From the NCBI GenBank assembly GCA_964352985.1, contig CAYGUK010000052.1:1-26520 (forward strand): a DNA stretch of 26,520 nucleotides, in the 5' to 3' direction. The notes below the pieces were generated by a model. The model saw nothing but the letters and a program-made list of their open reading frames with translations. It searched no databases and had not been told where the DNA came from. A program made the position numbers and the translations under genes. Source of the stretch: CAYGUK01 sp964352985. Lineage in GTDB: Bacteria > Pseudomonadota > Gammaproteobacteria > JAHCLG01. This document shows, one piece after another, positions 1-7,093 of the stretch (its first letter is position 1; each line of letters begins with the position of its first letter).

Positions 1-764
1 GTATGTTCACAACTGGATTTTTGGCCATATCTAAAGAACATGAAATTGCACTGTTTTATAATAGCCCTCAACATGCGGGTGAAAATATCGAAAAACTATT
101 AAAAAAACGACGCGCTAATCATAGCAATGTAATACAAATGTGTGATGCACTAAGTCGCAATATTCCATCAGACGTTAAAACCATCGTGTATCATTGTTTA
201 AGTCATGCCTTCAGAAAGTTTGACGATTTAAGAGAATTCTTTCCATATGAATACAACACAGTGACCCATGCTATTAGTCAAATTTATCAAATTGAGGAAA
301 AAGCAAAAGTATTATCAGCACATGAGAGGATGGAATATCATCAAGAACACAGCAGTGAAATAGTAAAAGATTTATTTGATTACTTAAATAAACAACTCAA
401 TGAAAGTCTTGTAGAGTCCAATAGTTCACTAGGTAAAGCAATCAAATATATGCTAAAACATTGGCATGCTCTCACGCAGTTTTTAAGAATACCCGGAGCA
501 CCCCTTGACAATAATCGATTAGAACAAAATTTGAAGATCCCAATAAGGGGAAGACGTACTTGGTTATTTTATAAGACAGAATATGGTGCGATGATTGGCG
601 GGGTGCTAACCAGTGTGATCCATACCTGTGCGCTAGCCAATGAAAATCCCTTTCAGTACTTAACTGCACTGCAAGAATATAAAAATCAAGTTGTTAAAGA
701 ACCTAAAAAATGGTTGCCGTGGTGTTACCAGCAACAACTCACTTTGTTATCACTAGCGGCTTAA
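1..764 (+). CDS. tnpC: IS66 family transposase TnpC, 5' part outside the window
   Basis: This is the C-terminal part of the DDE transposase of an IS66-type insertion sequence. The frame is open at the left edge, so the ATG at position 3 is probably an internal Met and the N-terminal part of the protein is missing. Numbering from that Met, candidate catalytic residues are Asp48 (in QMCDALSRN) and Glu174 (in PLDNNRLEQNLK). The HCLSHAFRKF segment near residue 64 matches the family's C/H-rich region, and the tail ending in NPFQYLTALQ is typical of IS66. What is odd is the orientation: the stop codon (762-764) directly abuts the stop codon of tnpB on the opposite strand, whereas IS66 genes normally all point the same way. 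The family call is secure. Whether the copy is intact cannot be judged here. Confidence 0.88.
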   Translation, partial: MFTTGFLAISKEHEIALFYNSPQHAGENIEKLLKKRRANHSNVIQMCDALSRNIPSDVKTIVYHCLSHAFRKFDDLREFFPYEYNTVTHAISQIYQIEEKAKVLSAHERMEYHQEHSSEIVKDLFDYLNKQLNESLVESNSSLGKAIKYMLKHWHALTQFLRIPGAPLDNNRLEQNLKIPIRGRRTWLFYKTEYGAMIGGVLTSVIHTCALANENPFQYLTALQEYKNQVVKEPKKWLPWCYQQQLTLLSLAA

Positions 765-1118
765 TTACTTTGATAGCTGTCGCCAATCGTCAGGGACTGC
801 GCTCAATCGCGGATCACCCTGTGCTAATAATACGTGTAATTTAGCTGAAGATATCGAATAAGTATTATCTTCCATTGTTGGCCACCATTTTAGCTGCCCT
901 TTAGAAAATCGTTTTTGACATAGCCAAAATCCATTACCATCATAGACTAAAATTTTGACTGATGTCCTTGATCGATTAACAAAGATAAAAATCGTCCCAG
1001 AAAAGGGATCGATTAATAACTGCTGTTTACATACCGCTTTTAGTGAATCAACACCTTTACGAAAATCCTGCGGCTTAACTGCCAGTAATAAGCGGTGCTG
1101 AGGTGTGATCTGTAACAT
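765..1118 (-). CDS. tnpB: IS66 family accessory protein TnpB
   Basis: This 117-residue protein is the accessory TnpB (Orf2) of IS66 elements. It is required for transposition in the family, but its biochemical role is not well defined. The family pattern is clear: DFRKGVDSL near residue 18, DPFSGTIFIFVNRSRTSVKILVYDGNGFWL in the middle, then KRFSKGQLKWWP. The length matches complete family members. The start ATG (1118-1116) follows an AGGGTAA ribosome site with good spacing, and only 5 bases separate it from the tnpA stop codon, so the two genes form one transcription unit. It is convergent with tnpC, which is unusual. Confidence 0.9.
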   Translation of the reverse strand: MLQITPQHRLLLAVKPQDFRKGVDSLKAVCKQQLLIDPFSGTIFIFVNRSRTSVKILVYDGNGFWLCQKRFSKGQLKWWPTMEDNTYSISSAKLHVLLAQGDPRLSAVPDDWRQLSK

Positions 1119-1123
1119 CGCTA

Positions 1124-1537
1124 TTACCCTAGAAATTGATCAATTAAAATCGACACACTATTTTGACTAATATTTTTAATTTTTAAAATGACACCATCTG
1201 TTCGATGTATTTCTATGGTATTTTCGATATTATTCGTATTACTTGATGATGTAATATTAGATAGTGGTTTAGCTTCAACAAATAATGATGCTGAATTTTT
1301 AGGTTCAGGATTAAATTTAACCTTATTTATTCGTGCTTGTGCTCGTTTTAATTGTAATGAATTGATACCCAAAGAAACTAATATATCTGACTTAGTATAG
1401 TGTGGCAGGAGTTTGAATACTTCCTCCCATAATGAATCCGGTATTTTCCTTCGATTGCCACGATTCTCACGCCAAGTGATAAATTCGGTTTTTACACCTT
1501 CAATCGTTGGAATCGATTTAGTTATTGAATTACTCAT
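1124..1537 (-). CDS. tnpA: IS66 family TnpA-like accessory protein
   Basis: This 137-residue protein sits where IS66 elements carry tnpA, immediately upstream of tnpB on the same strand. The N-terminal part (WRENRGNRRKIPDSLWEEVFKLLP, about residues 23-46, then a helix-turn-helix-like stretch to about residue 70) resembles the small DNA-binding-like TnpA proteins. The region from about residue 75 to 105 is low-complexity and Asn/Ser-rich. The end (GVILKIKNISQNSVSILIDQFLG) matches the short C-terminal strand-helix unit typical of these proteins. A GAGGCGG ribosome site precedes the ATG at 1537-1535. The call rests on context plus moderate sequence resemblance. Confidence 0.75.
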   Translation of the reverse strand: MSNSITKSIPTIEGVKTEFITWRENRGNRRKIPDSLWEEVFKLLPHYTKSDILVSLGINSLQLKRAQARINKVKFNPEPKNSASLFVEAKPLSNITSSSNTNNIENTIEIHRTDGVILKIKNISQNSVSILIDQFLG

Positions 1538-1561
1538 TAGTGACCGCCTCTAATAGTTGGA

Positions 1562-1604
1562 TTTTGTCACATTAGAGTAAATTAAGCGGGTAATGCTTGT
1601 CACA
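1562..1604. repeat. Direct repeat TTGTCACA near the expected end of the IS66 element
   Basis: The 8-mer TTGTCACA occurs at 1564-1571 and again at 1597-1604, in the leader of tnpA on the side where the element's terminal inverted repeat should lie. The matching end lies beyond the left edge, so the exact IS boundary and target duplication cannot be defined. The repeat may be a transposase-binding or regulatory motif, or chance. Confidence 0.3.
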
Positions 1605-1606
1605 CA

Positions 1607-1735
1607 TGCTTATCGAAACGACACGATTTTAAAGAAGCCACATTAGGTTTTTTTGAAAACTTTGCTGAATATAAAATAGAGTTGGGGGCGTTATTGACTC
1701 AGAATTTCCAAATCTTGGATTCGCAAAATTCCTAA
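1607..1735 (+). pseudogene. Fragment resembling the C-terminus of an IS630-type transposase
   Basis: In the frame ending at the TAA of 1733-1735, the DNA encodes a stretch with FKEATLGFFENFAEYKIELG followed by ALLTQNFQIL. This resembles the last about 35 residues of IS630/Tc1-type transposases, which commonly end in a helix of the form FF-x-x-F/Y-x-x-Y followed by L-L-T-x-N-F-x-I. No start codon or catalytic domain is present. The fragment begins about where the IS66 element should end, so the IS66 insertion or its rearrangement may have cut an older IS630 copy. The identification is from memory of the family pattern and is moderate. Confidence 0.5.
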
Positions 1736-1761
1736 AACTCATTCGTAATAAGTATATATTA

Positions 1762-2154
1762 TTAAAAAATGATTTCTGTATTTTCGTCAAACCATTGTGC
1801 TAAATTTTCTTTTTCAATTTTATTATCAGCAAGATTAATAAATATTATAAGCCGATTAGATATTGAAGCTTTAAATTCATACTTATTTCGTTTTAAAAAT
1901 AATCGAGATACAACATAAGCCGTACGTTTATTTCCATCTATAAAAGGATTATTTTTACAGAGATGATAGGCGTAATCAGCAGCTAATTCAGGAATTGAGA
2001 TTTTTCCATATTGATATGAAAATTTTGGTTGATTAATTGCAGATGATAATAAATTCTCGTCTCTTAGTCCTGAACTGCCACCATGTTCTTTAATTTGAGA
2101 GTCATGAATAAAAATTGCAGTTTCTAAAGAAATCCATTTTGGTTCAACAGTCAT
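1762..2154 (-). CDS. doc: Doc/Fic-family toxin of a toxin-antitoxin pair, catalytic His replaced by Asn
   Basis: This 130-residue protein belongs to the death-on-curing (Doc) branch of the Fic fold. Doc of phage P1 phosphorylates EF-Tu and stops translation. The length is typical and the signature loop is at residues 69-77: N-P-F-I-D-G-N-K-R. The family consensus is H-x-F-x-(D/A)-x-N-K-R, so Asn69 (codon AAT) stands at the position of the catalytic His (His66 of P1 Doc), while Phe71, Asp73, Asn75, Lys76 and Arg77 are kept. The ATG overlaps the antitoxin stop codon (ATGA), which implies translational coupling. The family call is firm. Activity is doubtful: the protein may be inactive, may work as a regulator, or may use altered chemistry. 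Confidence 0.88.
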   Translation of the reverse strand: MTVEPKWISLETAIFIHDSQIKEHGGSSGLRDENLLSSAINQPKFSYQYGKISIPELAADYAYHLCKNNPFIDGNKRTAYVVSRLFLKRNKYEFKASISNRLIIFINLADNKIEKENLAQWFDENTEIIF

Positions 2155-2375
2155 TTTTTAGCAAGAACTCTTAATAATTCTTTATCTTCACGCATAATTT
2201 CTTTTGCTAATTCTAGTTCATTAATTAAATCTTCATTATAAGAAGTAATTTTATAACCATCTTCGGTCTCATAGAGATATAAATTATCACCTTTAGCAAC
2301 ACCTAATTTATTAAGAACTTCTTTTGGTAAGGTAATACCGGTTGAATTACCCACTGTTGTCACTTTTATTTTCAT
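2151..2375 (-). CDS. AbrB/MazE-type antitoxin paired with the Doc-like toxin
   Basis: This is a 74-residue antitoxin with an N-terminal SpoVT/AbrB swapped-hairpin DNA-binding domain: MKIKVTTVGNSTGITLPKEV, then LGVAKGDNLYLYETEDGYKIT to about residue 45. An acidic/basic helix (about residues 48-74) follows and probably wraps the toxin. I chose the ATG at 2375-2373 because the domain begins exactly there and because the predicted -10 box (2412-2407) lies right before an upstream ATG at 2405. It overlaps the toxin gene by 4 bases and lies first, the usual order. AbrB-type antitoxins with Doc-type toxins are a known pairing. It very likely represses its own promoter through the palindrome at 2408-2425. 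Confidence 0.88.
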   Translation of the reverse strand: MKIKVTTVGNSTGITLPKEVLNKLGVAKGDNLYLYETEDGYKITSYNEDLINELELAKEIMREDKELLRVLAKK

Positions 2376-2406
2376 AAGCAAGTCATCTAAAATCCCATAT
2401 AACATT

Positions 2407-2434
2407 ATTATAACATATGTTATAACAGCTGCAA
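2407..2434 (-). promoter_or_regulatory. Promoter and palindromic operator of the toxin-antitoxin pair
   Basis: On the minus strand, TTGCAG (2434-2429) is followed after 16 bases by TATAAT (2412-2407), a good sigma70-type promoter that places the transcript start near 2400. A perfect 18-bp palindrome, TTATAACATATGTTATAA at 2408-2425, covers most of the -10 box and the downstream half of the spacer. This is the position expected for autorepression by an AbrB-type antitoxin dimer. Binding is inferred from position and symmetry. Confidence 0.75.
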
Positions 2435-2574
2435 TTTATAATAACTACTTGTCTTTATGTTTAGTTAGCTAGGTAGTGATTTATTTGATATTGAAAAACA
2501 ACTCAGCGTATTTAATCCCTGTAATTGTAGGGAATCACGATGGTGATATAGAAAATTGATTTTGTTAGCGATTA

Positions 2575-2650
2575 TGGCTCCCCGAGACGGACTCGAACCG
2601 CCGACCCAGTGGTTAACAGCCACTTGCTCTACCGACTGAGCTATCGGGGA
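2575..2650 (-). tRNA. tRNA-Asn (GTT anticodon)
   Basis: The minus strand folds as a full cloverleaf of 76 nt. The acceptor stem is TCCCCGA (2650-2644) with TCGGGGA (2585-2579), the D arm contains AGCTCAGTCGGTAGAGC, the anticodon loop CTGTTAA gives GTT, and the T arm carries GTTCGAGTC. The 3' CCA is encoded (2577-2575). A strong promoter lies just upstream. Confidence 0.97.
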
Positions 2651-2675
2651 ATCAGCTCATTGATTTGAGAGCGCT

Positions 2676-2704
2676 ATAGTACTGATATGGTAGGCGGAGG
2701 TCAA
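2676..2704 (-). promoter_or_regulatory. Promoter of tRNA-Asn
   Basis: On the minus strand TTGACC (2704-2699) is followed after exactly 17 bases by TACTAT (2681-2676), then by a G+C-rich stretch AGCGCTC. A near-consensus -35 box plus a G+C-rich discriminator is the usual form of stable-RNA promoters under stringent control. The start would be near 2669, about 19 bases before the tRNA. Confidence 0.65.
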
Positions 2705-2712
2705 TAGTTATA

Positions 2713-3897
2713 TTAATTTAATACCTTAGATATTCTATTTAGTGCATCTAATAAGGTCTGTTCACTGCACGCGAATGATAATCTAATGCAACCTGGTATA
2801 CCAAAAGCAGTACCTGGTACTAAGGCGACACCCACTTCATTTAATAATAATTCAGAAAATTCGACATCGTCTTTTAAATTGGGACTTTTATCAATAAATG
2901 CTTGAACGTTAGGGAAACTATAAAAAGTACCATCAGAAGGTAATACTGATAAATTAGGTAATTGTGTTAATTTCTGTATTAAAATTTCATGGCGTTGATG
3001 AAACACTTTTACCATGTTTCGCACACATTGTTGATCACCATTTAACGCAGCGGTTGCGGCAGCTTGCGCAATTGAACAAGGGTTTGATGTAGATTGCGAT
3101 TGCGCTTTTTTCATTGCGGCAATCAGTTTTTGTGGACCGGCACAATAACCGATGCGCCAACCCGTCATGGCGTAAGCTTTTGAAACGCCATTTATGACAA
3201 TCGTTCGGTCATAAAGTTCTGGGCAACACATTAAAATATTGGCGAAAGGTTCATCACGCCAATAAATATGTTCATAAATGTCATCAGTGGCAATCATGAT
3301 ATTGGGGTGGGCTAATAATACTTGTCCTAAAGCTTTTAATTCTGCTTGCGAATAACACATGCCGGTAGGATTTGATGGACTATTTAAAATCATTAATTTT
3401 GTTTTTGCAGTGATGGCTTGTTGCAATTGCTCGGGAGTGATTTTGTAATGTTGAGATTCTGGCGCGTCAATAAAAATCGGGATTGCACCCATCAAGCTCA
3501 CGATATCGGGATAACTCACCCAATAGGGGGCAGGGATAAGGACTTCATCACCAGGATTAAGTAAAGCAATTGCAAGATTAAAAAAACTCTGTTTAGCACC
3601 ACAGGAAACTAAAATTTGATTTAATTCGTAGCTTAGTTGATTGTCTCGTTGAAATTTATCAACGATAGCTTTTTTAAGTTCGGGCGTACCATCAACAGGG
3701 GTATATTTCGTTTTGCCATTTTGCATCGCTTTGATAGCTGCTTGTTTTATGTGTTCGGGTGTATCAAAATCTGGTTCGCCAGTTCCCAGACCGATAATAT
3801 CTTTACCTTGGGCTTTTAATTCTTGTGCTTTGGCTGCAACTGCAAGTGTTGCAGAAGGTTTGATGGTTTGTATACGGTGGGATAAATCAGATTTCAT
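2713..3897 (-). CDS. aspC: Pyridoxal-phosphate aspartate-type aminotransferase (class I, 1-gamma group)
   Basis: This 394-residue fold-type I aminotransferase most likely exchanges the amino group between aspartate and 2-oxoglutarate in the cytoplasm. From the ATG at 3897, Lys240 in SKAYAMTGWRIGY binds PLP and Arg248 lies in the same motif. Asn176 (in NSPSNPTG) and Asp206/Tyr208 (in ATDDIYEH) are the usual PLP ring contacts, and the C-terminal CIRLSFA motif holds the Arg that binds the substrate carboxylate. I preferred this ATG over a GTG two codons upstream because AAGGAG sits 5 bases before the ATG and overlaps the GTG. It is transcribed divergently from uvrB, an arrangement I recall from Pseudomonas and Coxiella. 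Substrate range could also include prephenate or other amino acids. Confidence 0.9.
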   Translation of the reverse strand: MKSDLSHRIQTIKPSATLAVAAKAQELKAQGKDIIGLGTGEPDFDTPEHIKQAAIKAMQNGKTKYTPVDGTPELKKAIVDKFQRDNQLSYELNQILVSCGAKQSFFNLAIALLNPGDEVLIPAPYWVSYPDIVSLMGAIPIFIDAPESQHYKITPEQLQQAITAKTKLMILNSPSNPTGMCYSQAELKALGQVLLAHPNIMIATDDIYEHIYWRDEPFANILMCCPELYDRTIVINGVSKAYAMTGWRIGYCAGPQKLIAAMKKAQSQSTSNPCSIAQAAATAALNGDQQCVRNMVKVFHQRHEILIQKLTQLPNLSVLPSDGTFYSFPNVQAFIDKSPNLKDDVEFSELLLNEVGVALVPGTAFGIPGCIRLSFACSEQTLLDALNRISKVLN

Positions 3898-3933
3898 ATT
3901 CACTCCTTAAACGAGTTGATCATTGAATTCGCA

Positions 3934-3939
3934 TATAAT
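3934..3939 (+). promoter_or_regulatory. Probable -10 box of uvrB
   Basis: A perfect TATAAT lies 46 bases before the uvrB ATG in the 87-bp divergent spacer. No convincing -35 box stands 16-18 bases upstream, and I see no LexA box (CTG-N10-CAG), so SOS control of uvrB is not supported by the sequence. On the opposite strand TATAAT at 3960-3955 could serve the aminotransferase gene, but it also lacks a clear -35 box. Confidence 0.4.
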
Positions 3940-3984
3940 AACCTCTTTCCTAAGATTATAAAGGTAGACAAAGTAAATAATACG

Positions 3985-5991
3985 ATGAGTAAAAAGCGAT
4001 TTGAATTAAATTCTTCTTTTCAACCAAATGGTGATCAACCTGCTGCTATTGCGAGTTTAGTTGATGGTATTAATGATGGATTAAGACATCAAACTTTACT
4101 TGGTGTAACTGGTTCGGGAAAAACATTTACTATCGCAGAAGTATTACAACAAACACAAAGACCAGCTTTAATTATGGCCCCAAATAAAACCTTGGCTGCG
4201 CAACTTTATGGTGAAATGAAAGAATTTTTTCCCGACAATGCCGTAGAATATTTTGTTTCGTATTATGATTATTACCAACCTGAAGCCTATGTGCCATCAA
4301 GTGATACTTATATCGAAAAAGATGCGTCGATAAATGATCATATTGAACAAATGCGTTTATCTGCCACTAAAGCCATTTTAGAGAGACGAGATTGTATTAT
4401 CGTGGCAACGGTTTCGGCGATTTATGGTTTGGGTGCGCCAGAAACTTATTTAAATATGGTGTTACATTTATCCAAAGGACACCAACTAGATCAACGAGAA
4501 TTATTAAGACGTTTAGCTGAAATGCAATATACACGCAATGATTTAGATTTAAGACGCGCAACCTATCGCGTAATAGGCGATGTCATTGATATTTTTCCTG
4601 CCGATTCAGAATCACAAGCTGTTAGAGTAGAATTATTTGATGATGAAATTGATCAATTACAAATTTTTGATCCCTTAACAGGTGAAGTGTTACAAAAAAT
4701 TCCGCGCATCACGATTTTTCCTAAGACGCATTATGTAACACCTCGGGATACTATTTTAGATGCGATTGATCAAATCAAAGAAGAATTAAAAAGTCGTTTA
4801 GATCAGTTACGCGCAAATAATAAATTAGTCGAAGCGCAAAGGCTTGAACAACGCACGCAATTTGATATCGAAATGATGCATGAATTAGGTTATTGCTCGG
4901 GCATTGAAAATTATTCACGCTATTTATCTGGTCGAGCACCTGGCGAACCGCCACCAACATTACTTGATTATTGTCCTGATGATGCTTTATTTATTATCGA
5001 TGAATCACATGTCACCGTGCCGCAAATTGGCGGCATGTATCGTGGTGATCGATCACGTAAAGAAACGTTAGTTGAGTTTGGTTTTCGTTTGCCCTCAGCG
5101 TTAGATAATCGGCCATTACGTTTTGATGAATTTACAGAACTCGTCGGCCAGTTAATTTATGTTTCAGCAACACCGGGTCCTTATGAACAAGAACAATCAG
5201 ATAATACCGCTGAACAAATTGTCAGACCCACTGGATTAGTTGATCCTGAAATTGAAATTAAACCGGTTGGTAGTCAAGTGGATGATTTGCTTTCTGAAAT
5301 TAATCAACGCGTGATGGTAAATGAAAGAGTGCTGGTTACCACCTTAACTAAAAGAATGGCTGAAGATTTAACGGAATATTTGAGCGAGCACGGCGTAAAA
5401 GTGCGTTATTTACATTCTGATATTGATACAGTTGAACGTGTGGAAATTATTCGTGATTTACGATTAGGCGAGTTTGATGTTTTAGTCGGTATTAATTTAT
5501 TGCGCGAAGGTTTAGATATGCCAGAAGTTTCCTTAGTCGCGATTTTAGATGCAGATAAAGAAGGGTTTTTACGTTCAGAGCGATCCTTAATTCAAACAAT
5601 TGGGCGAGCTGCTCGTCATATTAATGGTAAAGCTATTTTATATGCGGATAAAAATACAGGTTCGATTAACCGAGCGTTAACCGAAACGACTCGACGGCGA
5701 GATAAACAACTTGCTTATAATAAACAACATAATATTACGCCAAAAGGGATTAAAAAAGCCGTGCAAGATATTATGGAAGGTGCTTATAGCGCGTCAGGAA
5801 AAGCAAAAAATAAATTGAGCATGCCGAGCAAAGATAAATTAAATTACGCAAAAATGAGCGTGAAAGAAATGAGTAAACATATTAAGAAATTAGAAGTGCA
5901 AATGTTTCAACATGCTAAAAATTTAGAATTTGAACAAGCGGCAAATTTGCGTGATGAAATACAGCAATTAAGACAAGAGTGGTTGATTTGA
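3985..5991 (+). CDS. uvrB: Excinuclease ABC subunit B
   Basis: UvrB is the damage-verifying helicase-like subunit of nucleotide excision repair: it is loaded by UvrA and recruits UvrC. At 668 residues it is close to E. coli UvrB (673). From the ATG at 3985 (MSKKRFEL) the Walker A motif GVTGSGKT is at residues 40-47. The beta-hairpin region YYDYYQPEAYVPSSDTYIEK that clamps DNA follows. The DESH motif is at 339-342 in the context FIIDESHVTVPQIGGMYRGD, helicase motifs include LREGLDMPEVSLV and QTIGRAARH, and a C-terminal UVR motif (about residues 625-663) is the UvrC contact. The frame is open for 23 codons upstream, but family homology begins at this ATG. The ribosome site is weak. Confidence 0.98.
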   Translation: MSKKRFELNSSFQPNGDQPAAIASLVDGINDGLRHQTLLGVTGSGKTFTIAEVLQQTQRPALIMAPNKTLAAQLYGEMKEFFPDNAVEYFVSYYDYYQPEAYVPSSDTYIEKDASINDHIEQMRLSATKAILERRDCIIVATVSAIYGLGAPETYLNMVLHLSKGHQLDQRELLRRLAEMQYTRNDLDLRRATYRVIGDVIDIFPADSESQAVRVELFDDEIDQLQIFDPLTGEVLQKIPRITIFPKTHYVTPRDTILDAIDQIKEELKSRLDQLRANNKLVEAQRLEQRTQFDIEMMHELGYCSGIENYSRYLSGRAPGEPPPTLLDYCPDDALFIIDESHVTVPQIGGMYRGDRSRKETLVEFGFRLPSALDNRPLRFDEFTELVGQLIYVSATPGPYEQEQSDNTAEQIVRPTGLVDPEIEIKPVGSQVDDLLSEINQRVMVNERVLVTTLTKRMAEDLTEYLSEHGVKVRYLHSDIDTVERVEIIRDLRLGEFDVLVGINLLREGLDMPEVSLVAILDADKEGFLRSERSLIQTIGRAARHINGKAILYADKNTGSINRALTETTRRRDKQLAYNKQHNITPKGIKKAVQDIMEGAYSASGKAKNKLSMPSKDKLNYAKMSVKEMSKHIKKLEVQMFQHAKNLEFEQAANLRDEIQQLRQEWLI

Positions 5992-5994
5992 CGC

Positions 5995-6022
5995 TTGCAA
6001 ACAATGGTTTTATGTATATAAT
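5995..6022 (+). promoter_or_regulatory. Promoter of the PAP2-family gene
   Basis: TTGCAA (5995-6000) and TATAAT (6017-6022) are separated by 16 bases, directly after the uvrB stop codon. The expected start is near 6029, giving a leader of about 60 nt before the ATG at 6090. Confidence 0.6.
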
Positions 6023-6089
6023 ACTCATTAACGATTGCTTTTTAACCTATGTATCTATTCACTAACTACTTGAAATTACAAGAAGATAA

Positions 6090-7055
6090 ATGACCTTGAA
6101 TGAAGCAGATCCTAATATTTCTGCGTCTTGCGGCAGCAAAAAACGACATTGGTTTTTATCCGCTTTAGATGCAATTTACTCGGCTTGTGGCACGAAAGTC
6201 GTGTTATCACTTATTTTATTTTTACTCACATTTTTTGCATTAGTATTAAATCATTTATTTTTTCATTATCAAATTGGTTTGATTGCACCGATAGAATTAT
6301 TTTATGGCATGCCAGTTATTTTTATTATTTATCTTGCTGCTTATAGTTTGCGAAATCAAATGCTAAGAACCAGTTTAATTTTGCAAACGTTGTGGGTGTT
6401 ATATGTGGTAGTTTTTATTATATATGTGTTTACCACGGCGATCAGTACTACCCCTTTTCCAACACAAGATGTTTTTTTTAATCATCTTGATCAATTGTTA
6501 GGATATAACTTTAATGCCGTTTTTAATTTTACTTTAGCGCATCCACTCTTGCATCATCTCTTACAGTTTTGTTACACACAGTTACCTATTTTAATGATAC
6601 TGGTCCCTTTTTTATTAGCTAGTCTTAAAAAAGAAACAGAGTTAAACCAATATTTCAGTTTAATTTTATTAACGATAATCATAGGGGGGTTAATTTTTTA
6701 TTTTTTCCCCACTACAGCACCGCCCGCTGTTATTACCAATCCGCATTTTACTGAAACTCAGTATGCGCCAGTGATTCGACTTCATGAAATTAGGAATGGG
6801 TTACCCCTGACGGTGAGTGGGGCGTCAGGAATGATTAGTTTTCCCTCGTTTCATGTGATTTGGGCGTTAATTATGTTAAATGCCATTAAGTCGATTAAAT
6901 GGGTAAGAGGGCCATTAATTATTTTTGGTTTAATTACGATTTATTCGACATTGGGGTTAGGTTGGCATTATTTAGTGGATGACTTGGCTTCTGTCGTGAT
7001 TGTGGGCGTGGCGATTTGGATGTTGAATTTAATAAAAAACCCCAAAACGAGTTAA
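6090..7055 (+). CDS. PAP2-superfamily membrane protein (lipid phosphatase or phospho-transferase)
   Basis: This 321-residue polytopic protein has about six or seven hydrophobic segments and a PAP2-type active site near the end. The motif FPSFH places His255 as a catalytic base or nucleophile candidate, and GWHYLVDD gives His293 and Asp297. The first classical PAP2 motif (K-x6-R-P) is not seen. The combination FPSFH plus H-Y-x-x-D-D is typical of the Aur1/inositol-phosphoceramide-synthase-like branch, whose members handle phospholipid or polyprenyl headgroups. The active site would face the periplasm. The start ATG follows an AGAAG site by about 4 bases. The last codons overlap the minus-strand terminator for the convergent neighbour. 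The substrate is unknown. Confidence 0.8.
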   Translation: MTLNEADPNISASCGSKKRHWFLSALDAIYSACGTKVVLSLILFLLTFFALVLNHLFFHYQIGLIAPIELFYGMPVIFIIYLAAYSLRNQMLRTSLILQTLWVLYVVVFIIYVFTTAISTTPFPTQDVFFNHLDQLLGYNFNAVFNFTLAHPLLHHLLQFCYTQLPILMILVPFLLASLKKETELNQYFSLILLTIIIGGLIFYFFPTTAPPAVITNPHFTETQYAPVIRLHEIRNGLPLTVSGASGMISFPSFHVIWALIMLNAIKSIKWVRGPLIIFGLITIYSTLGLGWHYLVDDLASVVIVGVAIWMLNLIKNPKTS

Positions 7056-7072
7056 AATTATATTTTGGGGTT
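7034..7072 (-). terminator. Rho-independent terminator of the alanine-rich gene
   Basis: Arms AACCCCAAAA (7038-7047) and TTTTGGGGTT (7063-7072) pair perfectly over 10 bp. On the minus strand the hairpin is followed by a run of Ts (complement of 7034-7039), so it ends transcription from the gene at 7094-7636. On the plus strand the T run is poor, so it is at best weak for the PAP2 gene, whose stop codon lies in the loop. Confidence 0.85.
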
Positions 7073-7093
7073 AATTGATTTATCTATAAGATG

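Noticed and set aside
3898..3984. SOS control of uvrB by LexA
   Set aside because: No CTG-N10-CAG box is present in the divergent spacer.
3916..3984. 23-residue N-terminal extension of UvrB
   Set aside because: It contains the promoter -10 box and has no family similarity; UvrB homology begins at MSKKRFEL.
4775..4960. Antisense open frames inside uvrB and similar frames inside the aminotransferase, pheT and gdhB genes
   Set aside because: They lie wholly within well-supported genes, have no ribosome sites and encode nothing recognisable.
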